The notes under the pieces are model-generated. The model searched no databases. It was not told where the DNA came from and was given only the letters and a program-made list of their open reading frames with translations. Below, piece by piece: positions 27,684 through 33,005 of a stretch of 33,005 nucleotides of DNA. Position numbers and translations under genes: made by a program. The stretch comes from Solobacterium sp. (GTDB taxonomy: Bacteria; Bacillota_I; Bacilli_A; Erysipelotrichales; Erysipelotrichaceae). Positions within the stretch are counted from its first letter, which is position 1. Each line of letters starts with the position of its first letter. The stretch spans positions 1 to 33,005 of the forward strand of contig JAFRMA010000099.1 in the NCBI GenBank assembly GCA_017430925.1. The letters are read 5' to 3'.

Positions 27684-28844
27684 ATGACAAATAACGCTAA
27701 ACTCAAGCTTGTAATTCTATGTATATCTTTACTGCAGATGGGTACGACAGCGATTGCGTCTATCCTGGGAAGTATTGCCGGAAGTTTCCCGGACGCGTCC
27801 AGTACAGCGATACAGTTACTGATGACCTTCCCCTCTTTGTTTGTGCTGGTATTCGCGTTATTATCCCCGATGATCTCTACCAGGATTGGAAAGAGAAATA
27901 CTATTCTGCTTGGCTGCGTATTGTTTGCGGCAAGTGGTATTTTATCCTGGATGATCCATCATTCTCTGACATTGTTGTATATCTGGGCAGCGATGATGGG
28001 GATCGGTATCGGGTTGGTGGTGCCGATGGCTACCGGATCAGTAGCGGAATTCTTCACCGGCAGTGAACAGCGGGATATGATGGGATGGCAGTCCAGTGCC
28101 GCAAATATCGGAGCGATGTTGATGACCTTTGCGGGTGGTTATCTTGCGATGATCCACTGGTCCTGGAATTATCTGGTTTATCTGATCATCTTACCGGGAC
28201 TGGTTCTGACCTGGCTGTATTATCCTAAAGAATCTTCCGGAAAGAAAAGTGAATTGCCGTTTAAGTATCTGGGAATCTCCAGAGTGGCATTGTGTTGTCT
28301 GCTTGCCTGTTCCACTACCCTGTTCTTTAATATGATTCCGACAAATATATCCATGCTGGTCAGAGAGAATGGCATCGGTTCCAGCGCGCAGGCCGGCAAT
28401 GCGGCAACATTACTTCTCTTGTCAGGCACATTGATGGGTATCGTCTTCGGCAAGGTATCCGCGAAATTAGGAAGATATGTGATTCTTTTCGGTCAGGGAA
28501 TGTTGCTTATCGGTATGTTTATTCTCAGCCGTGCACAGTCCTTGCCGATGGTATATTTAGGCTGTCTTACGGGAGGATGCGCAATCAGTTCGATCATGCC
28601 GATGTGCATGCTGGGTTCTGCCAAAGCTTCCGGCAACGGCGCAGCATCCGGTGCTTTACAGATGGGTGCCAGTAATCTCGGCGCGTTCTGTTCTCCGTTT
28701 ATCACCAATCTGGCGATGAAGATCACCGGTACGGTCAGCGTCAGTGGGCGTTTCCAGACAGGAATATATCTGGTTCTGATTGCCATGGTAATCACTTTCT
28801 TTGCGATCAACGCGATAAACAAGAAGGAAAAACAGACAAACTGA
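27684..28844 (+). CDS. Major facilitator superfamily transporter
   Basis: 386 residues, 12 predicted transmembrane helices. The loop between helices 2 and 3 reads SPMISTRIGKRNTILLG, the degenerate MFS motif A. GIGIGLVVPMATGSVAEFF lies in helix 4-5 and WQSSAANIGAMLMTFAGGYLA in helix 5, resembling drug/metabolite exporters of the DHA1 type. The substrate is unknown. It has an AAGGAG ribosome site, is a single-gene unit and ends in a strong two-way terminator. Confidence 0.9.
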   Translation: MTNNAKLKLVILCISLLQMGTTAIASILGSIAGSFPDASSTAIQLLMTFPSLFVLVFALLSPMISTRIGKRNTILLGCVLFAASGILSWMIHHSLTLLYIWAAMMGIGIGLVVPMATGSVAEFFTGSEQRDMMGWQSSAANIGAMLMTFAGGYLAMIHWSWNYLVYLIILPGLVLTWLYYPKESSGKKSELPFKYLGISRVALCCLLACSTTLFFNMIPTNISMLVRENGIGSSAQAGNAATLLLLSGTLMGIVFGKVSAKLGRYVILFGQGMLLIGMFILSRAQSLPMVYLGCLTGGCAISSIMPMCMLGSAKASGNGAASGALQMGASNLGAFCSPFITNLAMKITGTVSVSGRFQTGIYLVLIAMVITFFAINAINKKEKQTN

Positions 28845-28870
28845 GTTCTTCCGGGTAGTATTCACAAAAC

Positions 28871-28899
28871 AAATACCACGATTACGTATCGTGGTATTT
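28871..28899. terminator. Bidirectional terminator between MFS and methyltransferase genes
   Basis: AAATACCACGAT (28871-28882) pairs perfectly over 12 bp with ATCGTGGTATTT (28888-28899) around TACGT, with T-rich sequence on both sides in the correct sense. Confidence 0.9.
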
Positions 28900-28927
28900 T
28901 TGTCTGTACGAGCTTATAGTTAGTGTT

Positions 28928-29710
28928 TTATCTCTTCCGGAGGATATCCAGGGTATGGTTTGAGGCACCGATCAGGTCTTGTCTTTCACATGTGCTGAAG
29001 TGATAGTTCATCCATTGATCAAATGTCTCCTGATCCATGGCATCGATCACATTTCTCATGTAGTGGGAAGGACCGTCTGTGGCAATCAGCTTGATGTGCT
29101 CCACATCAAACATAGAATTGAGTTCTTCGATTTCTTCTGTACGGATCAGGTCAAAGATTTCTTTCGGTTCACTGACACAATGCCAGTCTTCCGTAATCAG
29201 GTGGTTATCCAGGACTTCACGGAGTTTGTTTTTTCCGAAGACATACTGGAGGATCGTAGGTTCATTCATACAGTACGCGACCATGAGATAACCGCCGGGT
29301 TTTGTCACACGTACTGCCTCAGAAAGTGCCTGTATCTTATCTTCTTTCGTGAACAGATGATACAGCGGACCTAAGACAAGAGTCAGATCGTAGCTTGAAT
29401 CCTCCAGGAATGACAGATCCAGCGCATTTCCCTGCCATACGGCAAGATCTTCTTCACCGGTGAGTTTTCTTGTCAGTACATCGATATTATGTTCAATCAG
29501 TTCTACAGCTGTAACACTGTATCCTTCTCTTGCCAGAGTAATACTGTATCTTCCGGTGCCGGCGCCGATTTCCAGAATCTGCTTGTTTGTGTCGTTTTGG
29601 AGATACTCATGGATGTATTTCATCGTTGTCAGATATTCCACCTGTCCGTGACGGGATGTCAGTCTTCCGTCTTCATCGATCTGGTTATAGTAATCATCAA
29701 GAATATTCAT
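28928..29710 (-). CDS. Class I SAM-dependent methyltransferase
   Basis: 260 residues from the ATG at 29710, which has GGGAGG 10 nt upstream; the longer frame to 29794 lacks a ribosome site. Motif I is ILEIGAGTGRYSITLA, motif II falls at VTAVELIEHNID, and DLTLVLGPLYHLFTKEDKIQALSEAVRVTKPGGYL covers motifs IV-VI. The fold resembles UbiE/small-molecule methyltransferases (Methyltransf_11/25). The substrate is unknown. It is divergent from the PhzF-family gene. Confidence 0.9.
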   Translation of the reverse strand: MNILDDYYNQIDEDGRLTSRHGQVEYLTTMKYIHEYLQNDTNKQILEIGAGTGRYSITLAREGYSVTAVELIEHNIDVLTRKLTGEEDLAVWQGNALDLSFLEDSSYDLTLVLGPLYHLFTKEDKIQALSEAVRVTKPGGYLMVAYCMNEPTILQYVFGKNKLREVLDNHLITEDWHCVSEPKEIFDLIRTEEIEELNSMFDVEHIKLIATDGPSHYMRNVIDAMDQETFDQWMNYHFSTCERQDLIGASNHTLDILRKR

Positions 29711-29838
29711 GAACAGAATCCTCCCTTCTTCCAGGTATCTGATTGTTTTCATTATAGAGGATGAATATATTGTAATACATCTTTTTCTATTCATCCATCT
29801 GTACTAAGATTGATTCATAGAGAGTTGGTGGTGATCTG

Positions 29839-30624
29839 ATGAAACAATATATCGTGGACGCATTTACCGATCATCCGTTTGCGGGAAATCCGGCAGCGGT
29901 CTGTGTCATGGAGAAATGGCCTTCGGATGAGGCTATGATGAAACTCGCAAGAGAGAATAATCTATCTGAAACCGCGTTTCTGGTCAAAGAGAATCAGGGA
30001 TATCGCCTGCGCTGGTTTACCCCGGGAACGGAGGTGGATCTGTGCGGACATGCGACACTGGCATCTTCATTTGTGATCTTCAATATCTTTGAGAAATATA
30101 GTGATGTTGTGCATTTTTATACCCGCAGCGGTGAATTGATCGTCAAACGTCAGGGTAACCGCTATGTCATGGACTTCCCTACTTTCGATCAGAAGGAAAT
30201 ACCGGTGACGGATGACATGGAGAGAGCATTCGGTGTACGGCCGGTAAAGGCTCTTCTGGACATGGATCTGGTTTGTGTGTTTGACCAGGAAGACCAGGTC
30301 AGGGAGATGAATCCGGATCAGGCATTATTACTGGGACTTCCCGGAAGATTACAGAATGTGACCGCGGCAGGAAAATACGCAGATTGTGTATCGCGAAGCT
30401 TTGGACCGAAGGTTGCGGTTCCTGAGGATCCTGTGTGCGGATCAGCGCATTGTCAGATTGCGGATTATTGGGCTTCTGTGCTGAACAAGAAAGAGATTCA
30501 TGCGTATCAGGCTTCCGCAAGAGGCGGAGATCTGTACTGTGAGATGCTGGATAACGGCAGGATCGCCATTGCGGGCGAGGCTGTACTGGTAATGGAGTCG
30601 GAGATCCTTGCGGAATTATATTAG
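29839..30624 (+). CDS. PhzF-family isomerase/epimerase
   Basis: 261 residues with the duplicated diaminopimelate-epimerase-like fold. The likely general acid/base is E44 in NLSETAFL, in the place of the PhzF catalytic glutamate. GNPAAVC (16-22), WFTPGTEVDLCGHATLAS and EDPVCGSAHCQIADYW line the active site. No phenazine genes are nearby, so it is an isomerase of unknown substrate, as are most PhzF homologues. GGTGGTG supports the start, and a terminator follows. Confidence 0.92.
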   Translation: MKQYIVDAFTDHPFAGNPAAVCVMEKWPSDEAMMKLARENNLSETAFLVKENQGYRLRWFTPGTEVDLCGHATLASSFVIFNIFEKYSDVVHFYTRSGELIVKRQGNRYVMDFPTFDQKEIPVTDDMERAFGVRPVKALLDMDLVCVFDQEDQVREMNPDQALLLGLPGRLQNVTAAGKYADCVSRSFGPKVAVPEDPVCGSAHCQIADYWASVLNKKEIHAYQASARGGDLYCEMLDNGRIAIAGEAVLVMESEILAELY

Positions 30625-30653
30625 TTTTGTAATATAAACCCGGAACAATTAAT

Positions 30654-30678
30654 AGATCACCTTGACTGGTGATCTTTT
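30654..30678 (+). terminator. Terminator of the PhzF-family gene
   Basis: AGATCACC/GGTGATCT (30654-30661/30668-30675) with a 6-nt loop, followed by a short T-run. Confidence 0.8.
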
Positions 30679-30707
30679 ACATATCCGGATATTCTGTTAA
30701 TCACTAT

Positions 30708-31502
30708 CTACAGGTACTGCATCATCTCTCCCAGAGATTCGTAGATACATGTGGGCTGGACTTCTGAGCCGGGAACCATGTCCGGGGTTGTTTCTCCGGT
30801 CAGGACGAGGAAGCCTTTGGCACCGTTGTTTACACCGGTAGCGATATCCGTATACAGGCGATCTCCCACAAAAGCCATCTGTGATGCGGGTATACCGGTG
30901 ATACTTTCCAGCATCTCTACGGTCTCTTTGAAGGGTTTTCCCAGATAGCGTGGTGTTACTCCGGTAGAGGCTGTAATCAGTGCGCACATGGCTCCGCAGT
31001 CCGGCATAAAGCCATCTTCCGTAGGACAGTTAATATCCATGTGTGTAGCAATAAAGGGTATACCGTTACGTACATACCGGCAGATCTTATCCAGTTTTTC
31101 ATAGGTAAGTGAAGTGTCAAAGCTTTGGACAGCTACATCCGGATCTTCCTGAACCAGGTGCAATCCCCTTTTCAGCCAGTTTTCTTTCAGTACATCTGTC
31201 CCATTCAGATAAATACGTGCTCCGGGATATTCTTTTTCCAGGAATTCCGCGCAGACATCTCCGGCAGTAATGATCCGGGATGCATCTGTTTCAAGACCTA
31301 ATCTCTTCAGTTTCTGTACATAGATTTCCGGTACTCTTGAGGCATTGTTGGTGAAATAGATATACTCACGGTCAGGGTCTTTCTCCAGTGTATGAATAAA
31401 CTCTGCGGATCCCGGAATCATACGGTCACCGAGATAGACCGTACCGTCCATATCCAACACGAAGAGTTTTACATCTCTTAGGGCATCTTTCTTTGTGTAC
31501 AT
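30708..31502 (-). CDS. HAD-IIA-family phosphatase (NagD-like)
   Basis: 264 residues from the ATG at 31502, chosen because AGGTGAG lies 6 nt upstream; a GTG three codons earlier (31511) is possible. Motif I DMDGTVYLGD gives the nucleophile and acid aspartates. TNNAS is motif II, YLGKP holds the motif III lysine, and VGDRLYTDIATGVNNGAKG is motif IV. A large C2 cap sits between motifs II and III. Relatives act on nucleoside monophosphates, sugar phosphates or glycolytic by-products. A TGT-TAGAAT box (minus strand, ending at 31541) is the likely promoter. Confidence 0.92.
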   Translation of the reverse strand: MYTKKDALRDVKLFVLDMDGTVYLGDRMIPGSAEFIHTLEKDPDREYIYFTNNASRVPEIYVQKLKRLGLETDASRIITAGDVCAEFLEKEYPGARIYLNGTDVLKENWLKRGLHLVQEDPDVAVQSFDTSLTYEKLDKICRYVRNGIPFIATHMDINCPTEDGFMPDCGAMCALITASTGVTPRYLGKPFKETVEMLESITGIPASQMAFVGDRLYTDIATGVNNGAKGFLVLTGETTPDMVPGSEVQPTCIYESLGEMMQYL

Positions 31503-31638
31503 ATTACTCACCTGACTTTCTGTACCAGATTACATTTATCATTCTAACATACCATGGATAGATACAGAGTCGTGTGTATAAGAAGAGATATAGTTTGATG
31601 AAATATTATAGACTTGATTGTTCCTGAAAAACAAAGAA

Positions 31639-31667
31639 AAGGATGAAGAACTATACGCTTCATCCTT
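31639..31667 (-). terminator. Terminator of the C45 acyltransferase gene
   Basis: AAGGATGAAG/CTTCATCCTT, a perfect 10-bp stem with a 9-nt loop. The minus strand continues TTCTTTG. Confidence 0.82.
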
Positions 31668-31716
31668 GTTTACCGGGAAAATACATAAATCCGGGTTTCT
31701 GTCACATAAACGATGG

Positions 31717-32787
31717 CTAATTCAGTTCGTATTTCTGATACTCATTCTCACAAGGATTACCCCATGCGATCAGTGCATATCCTCTGTCTACACAATACAA
31801 GACAGAAGCAATCGTCACACAGTTGCCTCCCACATGATGATTACAGATAGAGTCTGGGTAGTTTTCATGATCCTTCAGACATTCCTGAAGATATTCCGGA
31901 GTAATATGTCCGGCGTTCTTCTGCAGCAGGTATTCCATTCTTGGACCTCTGTATCGTTGCGCCTGATGATCTCCGGTTCTCTGGAAACGGTCAATTGCAG
32001 GATTCACCTTGATATCATTTGCCTGTGTAAGTATACCTCTCGCTGGATATACCGTATACACTTCCTTCGGATTGGTTTCATACGCTGTAATCTTCCCTTC
32101 TTTGGAGGTAATGACATAGTTCAAAGATACACACGGTTTCAGCAGACCTACCGTATCACATGCTTCCTCAAAAGTCTTTGCCTGCAGAATCCTTCTGCGC
32201 ATGAAGTTAGTTGGTATAGTTACACCCCTTTTATCATACGTAGATAATAAAGTACTGCAGTTCAGAGATATACCATAACTATTCATGCCACTTCGAATCA
32301 ACTGCGCCGGTTCGCAGAGACCGACAATCTTCGTGCCATTTTCTTCATCAATATGAAGCATATACAGGTTCTCTCCGACAAACGGTGCATTATCCCAGTT
32401 CTGTCCGCCGATTGTTTCATTTGCTTCAGTAGCTTCTGGTGATACAGCGTAGCATGTGCACTCTCCTCCGCGGAAACCATCAACACCTTTTTCGAACTTC
32501 AGCAATTCATATCTTGTATTCAGAACCATGACTGTCGCAAATTCAGTCTCAGCTCCTGCTGCTATCCCTCTAGCTTCCTGTACAAGATCCGGCATGAGTT
32601 CTTCCAGATAAGGTACATACTCCATAGCCATAGCCTGTGCTTCTTCCCAGGAATAATTCAGTTTTGCAAAGGATTTCTTATAACCCTCACAGATACCCGC
32701 AATCTCATCCTTTACCTGAGAACCGTGCTGACGTCCACGTTCAAATGGGTCAGATGACTTTACATAAATTTCTCTTAATCTTACCAT
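31717..32787 (-). CDS. C45-family (acyl-CoA:6-APA acyltransferase-like) Ntn hydrolase
   Basis: 356 residues. Members cleave themselves before a cysteine, which then serves as N-terminal nucleophile to cut or form amide bonds. The candidate nucleophile is C110 in GGECTCYAV, followed by GGQNWDN (127-133), whose asparagine and aspartate are conserved. The N-terminal helix FERGRQHGSQVKDEI and CVSLNYVITSKEGKITAYE agree with the family. There is no signal peptide. The residue before the nucleophile is glutamate where glycine is usual, so the exact scissile bond is uncertain. The stop of the upstream gene overlaps its ribosome site, which shows an operon. Confidence 0.86.
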   Translation of the reverse strand: MVRLREIYVKSSDPFERGRQHGSQVKDEIAGICEGYKKSFAKLNYSWEEAQAMAMEYVPYLEELMPDLVQEARGIAAGAETEFATVMVLNTRYELLKFEKGVDGFRGGECTCYAVSPEATEANETIGGQNWDNAPFVGENLYMLHIDEENGTKIVGLCEPAQLIRSGMNSYGISLNCSTLLSTYDKRGVTIPTNFMRRRILQAKTFEEACDTVGLLKPCVSLNYVITSKEGKITAYETNPKEVYTVYPARGILTQANDIKVNPAIDRFQRTGDHQAQRYRGPRMEYLLQKNAGHITPEYLQECLKDHENYPDSICNHHVGGNCVTIASVLYCVDRGYALIAWGNPCENEYQKYELN

Positions 32788-32795
32788 ATAGCCTC

Positions 32796-33005
32796 CTATT
32801 TCAACACAAGCGTAGGTCTGCTTGTATCCTGTGAATTCATGTTTACCCAGCGGTCAACTTTGACACAATCTTCTTCAAATGTAATCATGTTATGATCAAA
32901 GAATGCCATCTCCGGATATCTCCACTCCATCATCAAAGTATTCTCACCGCACCAGTAAGCCATGGCACTGACTTTTGTGATGTCCTGTTCATACTGGTGA
33001 TGCAG
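32796..33005 (-). CDS. C-terminal end of an unidentified protein, truncated by the window
   Basis: An open minus-strand frame of 69 codons ends in TAG at 32798-32796, 8 nt before the C45 gene. It is rich in aromatic and acidic residues (QYEQDITKVSAMAYWCGEN, MMEWRYPEM, DRWVNMNSQ). The end of a beta-strand-rich catalytic or lipocalin-like domain, as at the C-terminus of some serine hydrolases of the beta-lactamase family, is possible, but no signature residue is within view. Its TAG is part of the TAGGAGG that serves the C45 gene, so the two are co-transcribed and probably co-translated. Confidence 0.65.
   Translation of the reverse strand: MHHQYEQDITKVSAMAYWCGENTLMMEWRYPEMAFFDHNMITFEEDCVKVDRWVNMNSQDTSRPTLVLK

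Overview
The window looks like chromosomal DNA of a moderate-GC Bacillota (Firmicutes). The Erysipelotrichia fit best, but that is an inference from gene style: ECF-type vitamin transporters, a folT gene under a tetrahydrofolate riboswitch, a LacI-controlled sugar ABC operon whose MalK-like ATPase carries a lysine-rich insertion, AGGAGG ribosome sites and short U-tailed terminators. There are no tRNA or rRNA genes, CRISPR arrays, phage genes or insertion sequences. Short transcription units on both strands are separated by well-formed terminators.

Layout. 1-5300: the end of an RluA-type pseudouridine synthase; an NCS2 purine permease behind a structured leader with an internal terminator; a HAD phosphatase; folT behind its riboswitch; and a membrane-anchored CapA-like protein that has lost its catalytic motifs. 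5300-8640: a four-gene operon (YggS PLP protein, aminotransferase, HD phosphohydrolase, Zn-dependent phospholipase C-like protein). 8680-11204: a pyrophosphatase-like protein, then an operon of a PH-like membrane protein, a DEDDh exonuclease and an FMN-dependent dehydrogenase. 11243-13316: tgt and a DegV-family lipid-binding protein. 13336-19110: a complete sugar ABC transporter operon led by its LacI regulator, with three operator-like palindromes upstream. 19179-23096: a single protein fusing a metallo-beta-lactamase domain to an M32 carboxypeptidase, divergent from a 6-phospho-beta-glucosidase. 23158-27559: mutY, a Pr6Pr membrane protein, a DUF2130 coiled-coil protein, an orphan ECF S-component and a DUF1893 protein. 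27684-33005: an MFS transporter, a methyltransferase, a PhzF isomerase, a HAD-IIA phosphatase, a C45 acyltransferase-like protein and the 3' end of another gene.

Main themes. Nutrient uptake and its regulation dominate: purines, folate, an unknown vitamin, sugars, and phospho-beta-glucosides that presumably enter through a PTS outside the window. The most notable observations are (i) six genes whose -10 boxes end 6-10 nt before the start codon, predicting leaderless or nearly leaderless mRNAs; (ii) the MBL-M32 fusion enzyme; (iii) the unassigned structured leader of the purine permease; and (iv) the CapA-like pseudoenzyme.
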